NCBI RefSeq assembly: GCF_000019785.1
Contig: NC_010524.1
Location: forward strand, 186,001-250,000
Source of the DNA: Leptothrix cholodnii SP-6
GTDB lineage: Bacteria > Pseudomonadota > Gammaproteobacteria > Burkholderiales > Burkholderiaceae_C
Reading direction: 5' to 3'
DNA length: 64,000 nucleotides
Shown: in pieces, positions 42,042-54,226 of the stretch
Numbering within the stretch: position 1 is the first letter of the stretch
Layout: each line of letters opens with the position of its first letter
The notes under the pieces: generated by a model
Databases searched by the model: none
Seen by the model: only the letters and a program-made list of their open reading frames with translations
What the model was told of the DNA's origin: nothing
Made by a program: the position numbers and the translations under genes

Positions 42042-42995
42042 TCAGGCCGCTTTCTTCGCTTCGTTCTTGAGGGCTGCTTTTTCCGCTTCGGCGGCCAGCT
42101 TGGCGCCGATCTCGTCGGCCCAGGCACGCGGTGCCATCGGGAAGCCGAGTCGCGCCCGGCTGTCGAGGTAGGCGGCGGCGACGGCGCGCGCCAGGTTGCG
42201 GATGCGGCCGATGTAGGCGGCACGTTCGGTCACGCTGATCGCGCCGCGGGCGTCGAGCAGGTTGAAGGTGTGCGCGGCCTTGAGCACCTGCTCGTAGGCC
42301 GGCAGCGCGAGCTGCTGCGCCATCAGCTCCTGGGCGTTGCCCTCGTGCGCACCGAAGGCGCTCAGCAGGAACTCGACGTTGCTGTGCTCGAAGTTGTAGG
42401 TCGACTGCTCGACCTCGTTCTGGTGGAACACGTCGCCGTAGGTCAGGCCCGGCGCGTACTGCAGGTCGTAGACGTTCTCGACGCCCTGCAGGTACATCGC
42501 CAGCCGCTCCAGGCCGTAGGTGATCTCGCCGGTGATTGGCTTGCAGTCGATGCCGCCGACCTGCTGGAAGTAGGTGAACTGGGTGACTTCCATGCCGTTG
42601 AGCCAGACCTCCCAGCCGAGACCCCAGGCGCCCAGCGTCGGGTTCTCCCAGTCGTCCTCGACGAAGCGGATGTCGTTCTTCTTCAGATCGAAACCGAGCG
42701 CCTCGAGCGAGCCGAGGTAGAGGTCGAGGATGTTGGCCGGCGCGGGCTTGAGCACCACCTGGTACTGGTAGTAGTGCTGCAGGCGGTTCGGGTTGTTGCC
42801 GTAGCGGCCGTCCTTGGGCCGGCGACTCGGCTGCACGTAGGCGGCCTTCCAGGGCTCGGGGCCGAGGGCGCGCAGGAAGGTCGCGGTGTGGCTGGTGCCG
42901 GCGCCGACCTCCATGTCGTAGGGTTGCAGCAGCGCGCAGCCCTGGCGGTCCCAGTAGTCTTGCAGGCGCAGGATGATGTGCTGGAAAGTCAGCAT
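42042..42995 (-). CDS. glyQ: Glycyl-tRNA synthetase alpha subunit
   Basis: A 317-residue catalytic alpha chain. It begins [20 protein letters not shown] and contains the near-invariant blocks [35 protein letters not shown] and [15 protein letters not shown] of class II GlyQ. A Lys/Ala-rich C-terminal extension ([16 protein letters not shown]) is slightly longer than in E. coli. Upstream open frame to 43655 is not conserved-looking, so ATG 42995 is the start. It heads the glyQ-glyS-gmhB-plsC-metallopeptidase group. Confidence 0.97.
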   Translation of the reverse strand: MLTFQHIILRLQDYWDRQGCALLQPYDMEVGAGTSHTATFLRALGPEPWKAAYVQPSRRPKDGRYGNNPNRLQHYYQYQVVLKPAPANILDLYLGSLEALGFDLKKNDIRFVEDDWENPTLGAWGLGWEVWLNGMEVTQFTYFQQVGGIDCKPITGEITYGLERLAMYLQGVENVYDLQYAPGLTYGDVFHQNEVEQSTYNFEHSNVEFLLSAFGAHEGNAQELMAQQLALPAYEQVLKAAHTFNLLDARGAISVTERAAYIGRIRNLARAVAAAYLDSRARLGFPMAPRAWADEIGAKLAAEAEKAALKNEAKKAA

Positions 42996-43087
42996 GGCAA
43001 GGGGGCAGGCCACGACAGCCCACGCAGTACGGTGGTCACGATGGGAGCTGCGGATTCTAGGGCGCCGGGGCGGCGCCTCCGGCGCGC

Positions 43088-43903
43088 TCAGGTCAGCATC
43101 AAGGTGTCGCTGACGGACGGGTTGCGCTCGGGCGGCGGCAGCTCGTGAAAGCGCGTCATGGCGCGCTGGCGCTCGTTGTGGCTGCGCGCCGCGCGCAGCG
43201 CGACGATCTCGCGCTTGAGCCGCATCTCGCTGGCTTCGGGGATCAGCCGGCGGGCGCGGCGTTCGGCGCGGCGCTGCTCGCGGGCGTTTTCGCGGCGCTC
43301 CTGCGCGGTTTCCAGCTGGCGCTGGCGCAGGAAGACCGATGCCTGCTCGACCGAACGCCGGCCCGCCCAGCCGCCCGTGCGCGGCAGCTTGACGGCTCGG
43401 CCGTTGTGCAGTTCCAGCGCCAGGCAGCAGGTGCCGAGCGCTCGGCCGTGCAGGCGCGCCAGCCAGCCGTGGCGGGCCGAGCGCGCCCGTGCGATCACGT
43501 GCACACGCGCCACCTGGGCGGTCGGCAGCCGCCGCACGCTGCGCCGCCAGCCGCGCCGCCACGCCACCTGCCAGCGGCTGACCGCCACGCATTCCCACGT
43601 CGCCAGGTCCCACGCCAGGCTGCCGAGCAGCGCCGCCGTGGCCGCCAGCGCCCACAGCGGGTGCGCCAGCCAGGCCAGCCAGCCGCAGGTTGCCGCGGCG
43701 ATCAGCCCGAGCCAGAGCCGACGCACGTCGGCGCTGGCCCAGGTCAACAGCGAGCGCTGATAGAACGCCGCCGTGTGCCGGTCGGACACCATCGGCTCGC
43801 GGCGCAGCCGGTACAGCCGCGCCAGGCCCGACAGCGATTGCTCAAGCGCGACCGCGATCGCCAGTGCGGTCAGCCAGGTGGAGAGGGCGAGCAGCAGAGT
43901 CAT
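43088..43903 (-). CDS. Hypothetical membrane protein with basic C-terminal region
   Basis: A 271-residue protein I do not recognise. The N-terminal ~130 residues hold about three hydrophobic stretches ([54 protein letters not shown]). The rest is Arg-rich and probably helical or coiled coil ([24 protein letters not shown]). The start could be ATG 43903 (MTLLLALS) or ATG 43924; the first places the hydrophobic segment correctly. Either start overlaps the 3' end of the murU-like gene by 60-80 bases, suggesting coupling. Similar Arg-rich composition also comes from the high-GC frame, but the length and hydrophobic pattern support a real gene. Confidence 0.6.
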   Translation of the reverse strand: MTLLLALSTWLTALAIAVALEQSLSGLARLYRLRREPMVSDRHTAAFYQRSLLTWASADVRRLWLGLIAAATCGWLAWLAHPLWALAATAALLGSLAWDLATWECVAVSRWQVAWRRGWRRSVRRLPTAQVARVHVIARARSARHGWLARLHGRALGTCCLALELHNGRAVKLPRTGGWAGRRSVEQASVFLRQRQLETAQERRENAREQRRAERRARRLIPEASEMRLKREIVALRAARSHNERQRAMTRFHELPPPERNPSVSDTLMLT

Positions 43904-44666
43904 GAACCGGATCCTTCGATGCATCCTGCAGCGCCGCCCACTGGGCCGGCGTGCCGACGTTTTCCCAACGTCCTTGATACATCGAGATCGAAATCCGACG
44001 ATCGGCGATCCCCTCATGCAGGTGGGGCCCGAGTGCCGATCGGCTGCCCGGCGTGACGCTGGCGCACAACGACGGCCGCATCAGCGCCAGGTTGGCGTAG
44101 GTCGCGCCGTTCTGGCCCGCGGCGTCACCGCCGATCGGCGCGGCCAGCGCAGCCTGGGCGTCGAGCGCTGGCAGTGCGGCGCCGAAGGCGAAGTCGCCCT
44201 TCGGATGGAAGGGCGGATTCGGCACCATCCAGAGGTGGGCGTCGAGGCCGCTGGCGATGAAGCGCTGCGCCAGCTCGGCGTCGAAGCGGAAGTCCGGCGC
44301 CCAGATGTCGCCCGAGACGACCCAGAACGCGGCACGGCCGTCGGCACAGAGCCAGTCGCGGACCTTGGCGATGCCACCGGCGGTCTCGAGTGCGCCGCCG
44401 TGCTCGCGGCCTTCGGTCGAATAGCGCAGCCGCAGGCCGAAACGGCTGCCGTCGCCGAGCACGGCCGGGAACTGATCCTCGAGCCAGGCGGTGTTGATGA
44501 CCACCTCCTGCACGCCGTCACGCGCCAGCGCGAGCAGGTGCCACTCGATCATCGGCCGGCCGAAGATCGGCAGCAGCGGCTTGGGCGTGGTGTCGGTCAG
44601 GGGCCGCATGCGCTCGCCGCGGCCGGCGGCGAGCACGATGGCGCGCAGGGGTAGAGGTGAGGCCAT
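43842..44666 (-). CDS. murU: N-acetylmuramate alpha-1-phosphate uridylyltransferase (nucleotidyltransferase)
   Basis: A 274-residue sugar nucleotidyltransferase. The signature LRAIVLAAGRGERMRPLTDTTPKPLLPIFGRPMIEWHL is at the N-terminus, and VVSGDIWAPDF and GRWENVGTPAQWAAL match the MurU group, which makes UDP-MurNAc in the cell-wall recycling bypass. The kinase partner amgK is usually adjacent but is not in this window, so the assignment is by motif alone. The last ~25 residues after the conserved end are low in conservation and overlap the next gene's start. Confidence 0.85.
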   Translation of the reverse strand: MASPLPLRAIVLAAGRGERMRPLTDTTPKPLLPIFGRPMIEWHLLALARDGVQEVVINTAWLEDQFPAVLGDGSRFGLRLRYSTEGREHGGALETAGGIAKVRDWLCADGRAAFWVVSGDIWAPDFRFDAELAQRFIASGLDAHLWMVPNPPFHPKGDFAFGAALPALDAQAALAAPIGGDAAGQNGATYANLALMRPSLCASVTPGSRSALGPHLHEGIADRRISISMYQGRWENVGTPAQWAALQDASKDPVHDSAARPLHLADRTGDRGRA

Positions 44667-44687
44667 GCGCGCCAGTTTAGGTGGGGC

Positions 44688-45263
44688 TCAACCGAGTCCG
44701 ACCGGCGCCGGCGCGCTGTTGACGATGCGGCGGAACAGCTGTTCGTAGGCCTGGTCGGGCGTGTGGCCGGTCAGCGGGTCGCGGTTCTGCGCAAAGGCCG
44801 CGTCGAGCTGCTGCCAGTCGGCTTCGGTCAGCACCTTCTGCGCGGCCGGCAGCACCACGTCTTCTTCGAGGCGCATGTGGGCGCGGTAGAACTCGAGGTA
44901 GCTCGACAGCGCGTCCTCGAACGCGCCGCGGCGGGCCTCGCCCATCATCTCGTAGGCCAGCAGCGCGTGCTCGAGGGCGCGGATCGCGCGCTCGCCGGCA
45001 GCGTGGTCGCGGTCGAGCTTGTCGAGCGCCTCGGTGCAGTCGGCGTTGCGCTGGCGCAGCAGCGGGAACAGCAGTTCGGTCTCCTTGCGGTGGTGCAGCC
45101 GCTCGGGGAACTCGTCGATGTAGAACAGCATCGCGCGCAGCACGTCGAACGACGGCTGGGTGCCGTTGCGCTTGCTCTCGGCCAGCAGCAGCGGGATCGA
45201 GCTGAGCATCGCGCTCAGGGCCGAGTGTTCGTCGCGGATCACGCGCAGGGCGGTCTGGGTCAT
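44688..45263 (-). CDS. Hemerythrin HHE domain protein
   Basis: A 191-residue helical protein. Iron-ligand candidates are visible in order: His in VIRDEHSALSAML, FPERLHHRKETELLFPLL, LDRDHAAGE, and FYRAHMRLEEDVVLPAA. Such proteins carry a non-haem di-iron site and bind or sense oxygen, NO or iron, and some are linked to stress repair. ATG 45263 (MTQTALRVIRDEHS) is chosen over an upstream open frame. It is divergent from tkt with about 185 bases between. Confidence 0.9.
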   Translation of the reverse strand: MTQTALRVIRDEHSALSAMLSSIPLLLAESKRNGTQPSFDVLRAMLFYIDEFPERLHHRKETELLFPLLRQRNADCTEALDKLDRDHAAGERAIRALEHALLAYEMMGEARRGAFEDALSSYLEFYRAHMRLEEDVVLPAAQKVLTEADWQQLDAAFAQNRDPLTGHTPDQAYEQLFRRIVNSAPAPVGLG

Positions 45264-45397
45264 GGGGTGTCTCCTTGTGTCGCGGATGCAAGGCTCGCAG
45301 CGTTTGGGCTGTCTTGTCTTGACGTGGCTCAAGGTGCCGGGGCGCGGGCCTGGCGGCCCGCCAACCGGCATGCCGGGGTGGCCATCCCGGGCGCCGG

Positions 45398-45403
45398 TAA
45401 AAT
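45398..45403 (+). promoter_or_regulatory. Tentative -10 element of tkt
   Basis: TAAAAT in the context GGTAAAATCGCCGG, 46 bases upstream of the tkt start, is a pattern often seen as a betaproteobacterial -10 box. No good -35 element lies 17 bases upstream, so the call is weak. Confidence 0.35.
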
Positions 45404-45448
45404 CGCCGGCTCCGCCTGTTTTTTCCATCTCATTTCAACACTGCGCCC

Positions 45449-47494
45449 ATGGTTGCCATCACTGAAACCTCCCCCACCCAGCTGGCCAACGCGATCCGCG
45501 CGCTTGCCATGGACGCCGTGCAACAAGCCAACTCCGGTCACCCTGGTGCCCCGATGGGCATGGCCGACATCGCGGTGGCACTCTGGAAGCGCCACCTCAA
45601 GCACAACCCGAGCGATCCGCAGTGGACCGACCGCGACCGCTTCGTGCTGTCCAACGGCCACGGCTCGATGCTGCTGTACGCGCTGCTGCACCTGACCGGC
45701 TACGCGCTGCCGATCGAGCAGCTGCGCAACTTCCGCCAGATGCACAGCCAGACCCCGGGCCACCCGGAAGTCGGCGTGACCCCGGGTGTCGAGACCACCA
45801 CCGGCCCGCTCGGCCAGGGCATCAGCAACGCGGTCGGCATGGCGCTGGCCGAGAAGCTGCTGGCCGCCGAGTTCAACCGCCCCGGCCACGCCATCGTCGA
45901 CCACCACACCTACACCTTCCTCGGCGACGGCTGCCTGATGGAAGGCATCAGCCACGAGGCCTGCGCGCTGGCCGGTGCCTGGAAGCTCAACAAGCTGATC
46001 GCGCTGTACGACGATAACGGCATCTCGATCGACGGCAAGGTCGCGCCCTGGTTCGTCGACGACACCGCGCTGCGGTTTGCGGCCTACGGCTGGAACGTGG
46101 TCGGCCCGGTCGACGGCCATGACATCGACGCCGTCGATGCCGCCATCACCGAGGCCAGGAAGAGCACCGACAAGCCGACCCTGGTGATCTGCAAGACCGC
46201 CATCGGCAAGGGTTCGCCCAACCGCGCCGGCACCGCCAAGGCGCACGGCGAGCCGCTGGGCGCCGAAGAGATCGCGCTGACCCGCGAGTCGATCGGCTGG
46301 GACGCCGAGCCGTTCGTGATCCCCGAGGACATCTGCGCCGCCTGGGACTGCCGCGTGGCCGGCGCTGCCGCGCAGGCCGCGTGGGAAGACCGCTACTCGG
46401 CCTACGTGCTCGAGTTCCCGGAGCTGGCGGTGGCCTTCGAGCGCCGCATGGCCGGCGACCTGCCCGACAACTTCGCCGAGATCGCCGTCACCGCGGTGGC
46501 CGACGCGCATGAAAAGGGCGAGACCGTCGCCAGCCGCAAGGCCAGCCAGATCGCGCTGGAGCACTTCACCGCCGCGCTGCCCGAGCTGCTCGGCGGCAGC
46601 GCCGACCTGACCGGCTCCAACCTGACCAACACCAAGAGCACGCCGGCCCTGCGCATCGCGGCCGACGGCGCGGTGGTCAAGACCGAAGCGGGCCAGATCG
46701 GCCGCCACATCAACTACGGCGTGCGCGAGTTCGGCATGGCCGCGATCATGAACGGCGTGGCGCTGCACGGCGGTTTCATCCCCTACGGCGGCACCTTCCT
46801 GACCTTCAGCGACTACAGCCGCAACGCCATCCGCATGGCCGCGCTGATGAAGACGCGCGTGATCCACGTCTTCACGCACGACTCGATCGGCCTCGGTGAA
46901 GACGGCCCGACCCACCAGTCGGTCGAACACGCCGCCAGCCTGCGCCTGATCCCCAACCTGGACGTCTGGCGCCCGGCCGACACCGCCGAGACCGCGGTCG
47001 CCTGGACCATGGCGCTGGCCAACCGCCACCGCCCGAGCGCGCTGCTGCTGAGCCGCCAGAACCTGGCCTACGCGCCCAAGTCCGACGCCGACGTCATCAC
47101 CAAGGGCGCCTACATCCTGTCCGAGCCGCGCGACATCGGCCTCAACAAGAAGGCCAAGGCCGTCATCATCGCCACCGGCTCCGAGGTGCAGCTGGCGCTG
47201 CAGGCGCAGAAGGCGCTGGCCGAAGCCAAGATCGCGGTGCGCGTGGTGTCGATGCCCAGCACCACGGTGTTCGACCGCCAGGACGTCAAGTACAAGAAGG
47301 ACGTGCTGCCCAAGGACCTGCCGCGCATCGCGGTCGAAGCCGGCGTCACCGACTTCTGGTGGAAGTACCGCTGCGACGCCGTGATCGGCCTCGACACCTT
47401 CGGCGAATCGGCGCCGGCGCCGGTGCTGTTCAAGCACTTCGGCTTTACCGTGGAAAACATTGTTGCCACGGTGCGCAAAGTCCTTTCTAAGTAA
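45449..47494 (+). CDS. tkt: Transketolase
   Basis: A 681-residue thiamine-diphosphate enzyme of the pentose phosphate and Calvin cycles. Visible blocks include [22 protein letters not shown], the ThDP motif [18 protein letters not shown], the pyrimidine domain with [19 protein letters not shown], and the sugar-binding [16 protein letters not shown]. Length is normal. It is followed 72 bases later by gapA, a pair frequently linked with pgk in proteobacteria. Confidence 0.97.
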   Translation: MVAITETSPTQLANAIRALAMDAVQQANSGHPGAPMGMADIAVALWKRHLKHNPSDPQWTDRDRFVLSNGHGSMLLYALLHLTGYALPIEQLRNFRQMHSQTPGHPEVGVTPGVETTTGPLGQGISNAVGMALAEKLLAAEFNRPGHAIVDHHTYTFLGDGCLMEGISHEACALAGAWKLNKLIALYDDNGISIDGKVAPWFVDDTALRFAAYGWNVVGPVDGHDIDAVDAAITEARKSTDKPTLVICKTAIGKGSPNRAGTAKAHGEPLGAEEIALTRESIGWDAEPFVIPEDICAAWDCRVAGAAAQAAWEDRYSAYVLEFPELAVAFERRMAGDLPDNFAEIAVTAVADAHEKGETVASRKASQIALEHFTAALPELLGGSADLTGSNLTNTKSTPALRIAADGAVVKTEAGQIGRHINYGVREFGMAAIMNGVALHGGFIPYGGTFLTFSDYSRNAIRMAALMKTRVIHVFTHDSIGLGEDGPTHQSVEHAASLRLIPNLDVWRPADTAETAVAWTMALANRHRPSALLLSRQNLAYAPKSDADVITKGAYILSEPRDIGLNKKAKAVIIATGSEVQLALQAQKALAEAKIAVRVVSMPSTTVFDRQDVKYKKDVLPKDLPRIAVEAGVTDFWWKYRCDAVIGLDTFGESAPAPVLFKHFGFTVENIVATVRKVLSK

Positions 47495-48565
<1,071 letters not shown>

Positions 48566-48617
48566 GGCGCATCACGCTGGTTGCCCGAACGACGGTTCGG
48601 GCCGCCGGGTTGCCAGG

Positions 48618-48648
48618 AGGCCCTGTCCGCAAGGACGGGGCCTTTTTT
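48618..48648 (+). terminator. Rho-independent terminator of the tkt-gap transcript
   Basis: Stem GGCCC-T-GTCC with GGAC-G-GGGCC, loop GCAA, then a run of six T. It lies about 55 bases after gap and separates it from the Wadjet operon, whose first start codon is about 60 bases further on. Confidence 0.88.
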
Positions 48649-48709
48649 CATGGGCGGCCGCACGGCACCGTCCCCGCTCGGCGGCCCGCCGTGATCGACA
48701 ATCGCAACC

Positions 48710-50197
48710 TTGCCGCCACCGCCCATTGCCTTGGACATCGACACCCTCGAAGCCCTGCGCCGCCAACACCCGGCCTGGCGCCTGCTGCTGGCCGATACGG
48801 CGGCGCTGGTGGCGAGTTTCCTGCACCGCGTCTTCGTGGCGCCGAACCGCCGCGTGATCGGCCAGGCCGATCTGGCCGAGGCGCTCGAAGACACGCTCTA
48901 CGCGGTGCGCGAGCAGCGCGGCGGCAACGTCTACCCGAAGTCGGCGCTCGAATATCTCAACGACTGGGCCGCCAACGACCGCGCCTGGCTGCGCAAGTTC
49001 TACCCGCCGGGCTCGGACGAGCCGCATTTCGACCTGACACCGGCCACCGAGCGGGCGCTCGCCTGGCTGGGTTCCCTGAGCGAGCGCAGCTTCGTCGGCA
49101 CCGAGTCGCGGCTGCTGACGTTGTTCGACCTGCTGCGGCAGATGAACGACGGCAGCGAGACCGACCCCGAAACCCGGGTGCGCGAACTGCAGCGCAAACG
49201 CGACCAGATCGACGCCGAGATCGAGCGCGTGCGCGCGGGCGACCTGCCGCTGCTGGGCGACACCGCGCTGAAGGAGCGGTTCCACCAGTTCGCCGGGCTG
49301 GCGCGCGAGCTGCTGGCCGACTTCCGCGAGGTCGAACACAACTTCCGCGGCCTGGACCGGCGGGTGCGCGAGCGCATCGCGCTGTGGGACGGCAGCAAGG
49401 GCGCGCTGCTGCAGGACATCCTGGGCGAGCGCGATCTGATCGCCGAATCCGACCAGGGCCGCAGCTTCCGCGCGTTCTGGGATTTTTTGATGTCGCGCGC
49501 CCGGCAGGACGAGCTGACCGCGCTGCTCGACCGCGTGCTGCAGCTCGAGCCCGTGGCCGAGCTGGCGCCCGATCCGCGCCTGCGGCGTGTGCACCACGAC
49601 TGGCTCGAAGCCGGCGAGCAGACGCAGCGCACCGTGGCGCTGCTGTCGCAGCAGTTGCGGCGTTTCCTCGACGACCAGGCCTACCTCGAAAACCGCCGCA
49701 TCATGGACATCCTGCGCGGCATCGAGGCCGGTGCGCTGGCCGTGCGCGCACGACAGCCGGCGGGCGATTTCATGTCCATCGACGAGACCGCGCCCGACAT
49801 CGAGCTGCCGATGGAGCGCCCGCTGTACGCGCCGCCGCTGAAGCTGGCGATCACCAGTGCCCGCATCGACGCCGGTGACGAAGACGACGACGAGTTCGAC
49901 GCCGCCGCGCTGTATTCGCAGTTCATCGTCGACAAGGCCGCGCTCGCCCAGCACGTGCGGCAGAGCCTGCAGCAGCGCACGCAGATCACGCTCGCCGAAT
50001 TGCTGGACACCCGGCCGCTGCAGCAGGGCCTGGCCGAGCTGGTGGCCTATCTCAGCCTGGCGGCCGAGCCGCCCATCGGGGTGAATGCGGGCGTGAACGC
50101 GGTGATCGACGACACGCTCGAAGAGCGGGTCAGCTGGTTGGCCCGTGACGGCCGGCGCAAGAGCGCCCGGCTGCCGCGCGTGATCTTCTCGAAGTGA
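48710..50197 (+). CDS. jetA: Wadjet type I subunit JetA (DUF3375, kleisin-like)
   Basis: A ~495-residue DUF3375 protein, the kleisin-like subunit of the Wadjet SMC complex that recognises and cleaves small circular DNA. The N-terminus has the typical LEALRRQHPAWRLLLADTAALVASFLHRVFV segment, and the middle is strongly helical and charged (RVRELQRKRDQIDAEIERVRAG). No ATG or GTG start is available near the conserved beginning: the choices are TTG 48710 or TTG 48731, the second giving a protein that begins just before the conserved part. It is the first gene of four; its stop lies 11 bases before the jetB ATG. Confidence 0.92.
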   Translation: MPPPPIALDIDTLEALRRQHPAWRLLLADTAALVASFLHRVFVAPNRRVIGQADLAEALEDTLYAVREQRGGNVYPKSALEYLNDWAANDRAWLRKFYPPGSDEPHFDLTPATERALAWLGSLSERSFVGTESRLLTLFDLLRQMNDGSETDPETRVRELQRKRDQIDAEIERVRAGDLPLLGDTALKERFHQFAGLARELLADFREVEHNFRGLDRRVRERIALWDGSKGALLQDILGERDLIAESDQGRSFRAFWDFLMSRARQDELTALLDRVLQLEPVAELAPDPRLRRVHHDWLEAGEQTQRTVALLSQQLRRFLDDQAYLENRRIMDILRGIEAGALAVRARQPAGDFMSIDETAPDIELPMERPLYAPPLKLAITSARIDAGDEDDDEFDAAALYSQFIVDKAALAQHVRQSLQQRTQITLAELLDTRPLQQGLAELVAYLSLAAEPPIGVNAGVNAVIDDTLEERVSWLARDGRRKSARLPRVIFSK

Positions 50198-50208
50198 GGC
50201 CGCACGAC

Positions 50209-50835
50209 ATGGCGACGACGATCGAGTCCGCACCCGCACCCACGGCCGAGCTGTCCGCTGTGCTGATCCCGCTGCTCAAGGGCGTGACCTACCGCGCCGA
50301 CGACGCCGCGCACTGGAGCGCACTGCTGCAACTGCAGGGCCGCGTGCGCGACCACGTGGCCGTGCTCGGCCTGGAGCTGATGCTCGACGAGGCCGAGGGT
50401 TACGCCTTCCTGCGCTCGCGTCCCGAGCCGGAGGATGAGGCCCTCCCGAAGCTGCCGCGGCTGGTGGCGCGCCGGCCGCTGTCGTTTCCGGTCAGCCTGC
50501 TGCTGGCGCTGCTGCGCAAGAAGCTCGCCGAGTTCGACGCCGCCGGGGCCGACACCCGGCTGATCCTGTCGCGCGAGCAGGTGGTCGAGCTGCTGCGGGT
50601 GTTCCTGCCCGAAGGCAGCAACGAGGCCCGGCTGATCGACCAGGTCGACAGCCACCTCAACCGCGTCGTCGACCTCGGTTTCGTGCGGCGCCTGCGTGGG
50701 CAGGACGGCCTGTTCGAGGTGCAGCGCATCCTCAAGGCCTTTGTCGACGCGCAGTGGCTGGCCGAGTTCGATGCCCGGCTGGCCACCTATCGCGCGCAGC
50801 TCGAAGGCAAGGCGGGGGTGGCCGATGAAGAATGA
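50209..50835 (+). CDS. jetB: Wadjet type I subunit JetB (DUF4194, KITE-like)
   Basis: A 208-residue DUF4194 protein, the KITE/MukE-like winged-helix subunit of the complex. Conserved-looking blocks are [39 protein letters not shown] and [25 protein letters not shown] 50209 has GAGG at about 50197 upstream; an alternative GTG at 50194 overlaps the jetA stop. The 3' end overlaps jetC by 11 bases. The role as SMC accessory subunit is family knowledge; the identification rests on both sequence and operon position. Confidence 0.92.
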   Translation: MATTIESAPAPTAELSAVLIPLLKGVTYRADDAAHWSALLQLQGRVRDHVAVLGLELMLDEAEGYAFLRSRPEPEDEALPKLPRLVARRPLSFPVSLLLALLRKKLAEFDAAGADTRLILSREQVVELLRVFLPEGSNEARLIDQVDSHLNRVVDLGFVRRLRGQDGLFEVQRILKAFVDAQWLAEFDARLATYRAQLEGKAGVADEE

Positions 50836-53800
50836 GGCGCTGGCGTTGGACTTCGGCGCCGACGAGGCTGACGGCGCACTGGCGGGCTTTCGCCTGCAGC
50901 GCCTGGAGGTCTTCAACTGGGGCACCTTCGATGCCCGCGTCTGGACGCTGCGTGCCGACGGCCGCAACGTGCTGCTCACCGGCGACATCGGCTCGGGCAA
51001 GTCGACGCTGGTCGACGCCGTCACCACGCTGCTGGTGCCGGCGCACCGCGTCGCCTACAACAAGGCGGCCGGCGCCGAGGCGCGCGAACGCACGCTGCGC
51101 AGCTACGTGCTCGGCCACTACAAGGCCGCGCGCAGCGAGCTCGGCGGCTCGGGCCGGCCGGTGGCGCTGCGTGGGCCCGACAGCTACTCGGTGATCCTGG
51201 GCGTGTTCCACAACGCCGGTTACGACCAGACCGTGACGCTGGCGCAGGTCTTCTGGCTCAAGGACCCGCAGGGCCAGCCGCTGCGCCTGTACGCGGTGGC
51301 GGAAAAGGCCTTGAGCATCGCCGCCGACTTCGCCGATTTCGGCACCGACATCGTCAAGCTGCGCAAGCGCCTGCGTGCCGCCAAGGTGGTGGTGGAGGAC
51401 AGCTTTCCGCCCTACGGCGCGCTGTTCCGGCGCCACTTCGGCATCCACAACGAGCAGGCGCTGGAGCTGTTCCACCAGACGGTGTCGATGAAGTCGGTCG
51501 GCAACCTGACCGACTTCGTGCGCAGCCACATGCTCGAACCCTTCGACGTGGCGCCGCGGCTGGTTGCGCTGATCGCCCACTTCGACGACCTCAACCGCGC
51601 CCACGAGGCGGTGCTCAAGGCGCAGCGCCAGGTGGCGCTGCTGCAGCCGCTGGTGGCCGACTGCGAGCGCCATGGCGAACTCGCCGCCGCGGTCGAGGCC
51701 CAGCGCGCCGCACGCGAGGCGCTGCAGGCCTGGTTTGCCGGGCTCAAGGCCGAGCTGCTGGACCAACGCCTGCAGCACCTGGGCGACGATCTGGCGCGCC
51801 ACCTCAGCCAGATCGAGCGCCTCACCGCCCTGCAGCGCGAGCAGCTCTCGCAGGAACGCGAGCTGCGGCGCGCGATCGCCGACAGTGGCGGCGACCGCAT
51901 CGAGCGCCTGGCGCTGGACATCGCGCGCAAGGAAACCGAGAAACGGCGCCGCACCGACAAGGCCGGCCGCTACGACGCGCTGCGCCAGACGCTCGGCCTG
52001 CTGGCGATGCACAGCGCCGAGGATTTCCTGAACCAGCGCGCCTTGTGTGCGCCGCTGCGCGAGGCCGCTGCCGAGCACGAGGCGAGGGCGCAGAACGCGC
52101 TCAACGAACTGGGCGTGGCCTTTGCCCAGGGCCGCAAGGAACACGACGAGATGCTGGCCGAGATCGCCAGCCTGAAGGCGCGCCGCAGCAACATCGACGC
52201 GCAGCAGGTGGTGCTGCGTGCTGCGTTGTGCGAGGCCTTGAAGCTGCGCGAGGCCGACCTGCCGTATGCCGGCGAACTGATCCAGGTGCGCGACGACGAG
52301 CGCGACTGGGAGGGCGCCGCCGAACGGCTGCTGCGCAGCTTCGGCCTGTCGCTGCTGGTGCCCGACGAACACTACGCCGCGGTCAGCGACTGGGTCGACC
52401 GCACGCAGCTGAAGGGCCGGCTGGTCTACTTCCGCATCCGTCCCAAGGCCAGGGGTTCGAGCCAGGACGGCCGCGGCGATCTGCCCGCGCTGCAGCCCGA
52501 TTCGCTGGCGCGCAAGCTGGCGATCAAGCCCGACACGCCGTTCTACGGCTGGCTCGAGCGCGAACTGGCGCACCGCTTCGACCTGGCCTGCTGCACCGGG
52601 CAGGAGCAGTTCCGCCGCGAGGCGCGCGCCATCACCCGCGCCGGCCAGATCAAGTCACCGGGCGAACGCCACGAGAAGGACGACCGCCACCGCATCGACG
52701 ACCGCAGCCGCTACGTGCTCGGCTGGAGCAACCAGGCCAAGATCGCCGCGCTCGAATCCAGGGCCCGGGTGCTGCAGGCGCGGCTGATCGAGACCGGCCA
52801 GCGCCTGGCCGCGCTGCAGAACGAACAGGCGGCCCTGCGCGAGCGACTGCAGGCACTCGACAAGCTGGAGGAATACCGCGATTTCACCGAGCTCGACTGG
52901 CGCAGCAGCGTCACCGAACTGGCCGCCTTGCAGGATGAGAAACAGCGGCTGGAGGCCGCCTCCGACGTGCTGAAGACGCTGGCCGTGCAGCTGGCCACGC
53001 TGGAGTCGGTCCGCGACGACACCGGTCGCAAGCTGAAGGATCGTGAAGCCGAACAGACCCGCTGCGCGCTGAAACACGAGCAGGCCCGGGCGCTGCGCGA
53101 GCAGGCGCAGCAGAAGCTGGACGCCGCCGACTTCGCCGCTCGGGCCGCGCACTTCGGCCTGATCGAGGGCTGGCGTGCGCTGGCCCTGGGCGATCAGGCC
53201 CTGAGCGTCGAAAACTGCGACGGCCGCGAGCAGGAGATGCGGCGCTGGCTGCAGGCGCGCATCGACGCCGACGACAAGCGGCTCGCCCACCTGGGCGAGA
53301 AGATCGTGCGCGCGATGGCCCAATACAAGGAAGCCTTCAAGCTCGACACCCAGGAGGTCGATGCCAGCGTGGCCGCCGGCGCCGAGTACCGCGCGATGCT
53401 GGCGCAGCTCAAGGCCGACGACCTGCCGCGGTTCGTCGCCCGCTTCAAGGAGCTGCTCAATGAAAACACCATCCGCGAGGTGGCGCATTTCCAGTCGCAA
53501 CTGCACCGCGAGCGCGAGACCATCAAGGAGCGCATCGCGCGCATCAACGAGTCGCTGACGCAGATCGACTACAACCCCGGCCGCTTCATCGCGCTCGAAG
53601 CCCAGACCGCCACCGACGCCGACGTGCGCGACTTCCAGACCGAGTTGCGCGCCTGCACCGAAGGCACGCTGACCGGCTCGGACGATGCGCAGTATTCCGA
53701 GGCCAAGTTCCTGCAGGTCAGGCAGATCATCGAGCGTTTCCGCGGCCGTGAAGGTTCGGCCGAAGCCGACCGGCGCTGGGCCGCCAAGGTGACCGACGTG

Positions 53801-54226
53801 CGGCAGTGGTTCGTGTTTGCCGCCAGCGAACGCTGGCGCGAGGACGGCAGCGAGTTCGAGCACTTCTCCGATTCGGGCGGCAAGTCCGGCGGGCAGAAGG
53901 AGAAGCTCGCCTACACCATCCTGGCCGCCAGCCTGGCCTACCAGTTCGGGCTGGAATGGGGCGCGCTGCGCTCGCGGACGTTCCGCTTCGTCGTCATCGA
54001 CGAGGCCTTCGGCCGTGGCTCGGACGAGTCGGCGCAATACGGCCTGCGCCTGTTCCAGCAGCTCAACCTGCAGCTGCTGATCGTCACGCCGCTGCAGAAG
54101 ATCCACATCATCGAACCCTTCGTGGCCAGCGTGGGCTTCGTGCACAACGAGGACGGCAGCGCCTCGAAGCTGCGCAACCTCGGCATCGAGGACTACCGCG
54201 CACAGCGCGACGGGTCGATGCCATGA
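50825..54226 (+). CDS. jetC: Wadjet type I subunit JetC (SMC/MukB-like ATPase)
   Basis: A 1133-residue ATPase with the SMC layout. The N-terminal head has Walker [18 protein letters not shown] (residues ~51-66). Long charged coiled coils follow from about residue 250 to 930, with a more globular hinge-like part around residues 480-640. The C-terminal head has the ABC signature [17 protein letters not shown] at ~1016 and Walker [18 protein letters not shown] at ~1055. The catalytic Glu after the Walker B Asp is present. It starts inside jetB and its stop overlaps the jetD start (ATGA). No disruption is visible. Confidence 0.95.
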   Translation: MKNEALALDFGADEADGALAGFRLQRLEVFNWGTFDARVWTLRADGRNVLLTGDIGSGKSTLVDAVTTLLVPAHRVAYNKAAGAEARERTLRSYVLGHYKAARSELGGSGRPVALRGPDSYSVILGVFHNAGYDQTVTLAQVFWLKDPQGQPLRLYAVAEKALSIAADFADFGTDIVKLRKRLRAAKVVVEDSFPPYGALFRRHFGIHNEQALELFHQTVSMKSVGNLTDFVRSHMLEPFDVAPRLVALIAHFDDLNRAHEAVLKAQRQVALLQPLVADCERHGELAAAVEAQRAAREALQAWFAGLKAELLDQRLQHLGDDLARHLSQIERLTALQREQLSQERELRRAIADSGGDRIERLALDIARKETEKRRRTDKAGRYDALRQTLGLLAMHSAEDFLNQRALCAPLREAAAEHEARAQNALNELGVAFAQGRKEHDEMLAEIASLKARRSNIDAQQVVLRAALCEALKLREADLPYAGELIQVRDDERDWEGAAERLLRSFGLSLLVPDEHYAAVSDWVDRTQLKGRLVYFRIRPKARGSSQDGRGDLPALQPDSLARKLAIKPDTPFYGWLERELAHRFDLACCTGQEQFRREARAITRAGQIKSPGERHEKDDRHRIDDRSRYVLGWSNQAKIAALESRARVLQARLIETGQRLAALQNEQAALRERLQALDKLEEYRDFTELDWRSSVTELAALQDEKQRLEAASDVLKTLAVQLATLESVRDDTGRKLKDREAEQTRCALKHEQARALREQAQQKLDAADFAARAAHFGLIEGWRALALGDQALSVENCDGREQEMRRWLQARIDADDKRLAHLGEKIVRAMAQYKEAFKLDTQEVDASVAAGAEYRAMLAQLKADDLPRFVARFKELLNENTIREVAHFQSQLHRERETIKERIARINESLTQIDYNPGRFIALEAQTATDADVRDFQTELRACTEGTLTGSDDAQYSEAKFLQVRQIIERFRGREGSAEADRRWAAKVTDVRQWFVFAASERWREDGSEFEHFSDSGGKSGGQKEKLAYTILAASLAYQFGLEWGALRSRTFRFVVIDEAFGRGSDESAQYGLRLFQQLNLQLLIVTPLQKIHIIEPFVASVGFVHNEDGSASKLRNLGIEDYRAQRDGSMP

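Noticed and set aside
39895..43023. Apparent 1042-residue fusion containing GlyS
   Set aside because: The extra N-terminal ~330 codons are the glyQ region read out of frame; glyS begins at ATG 42036 five bases after the glyQ stop.
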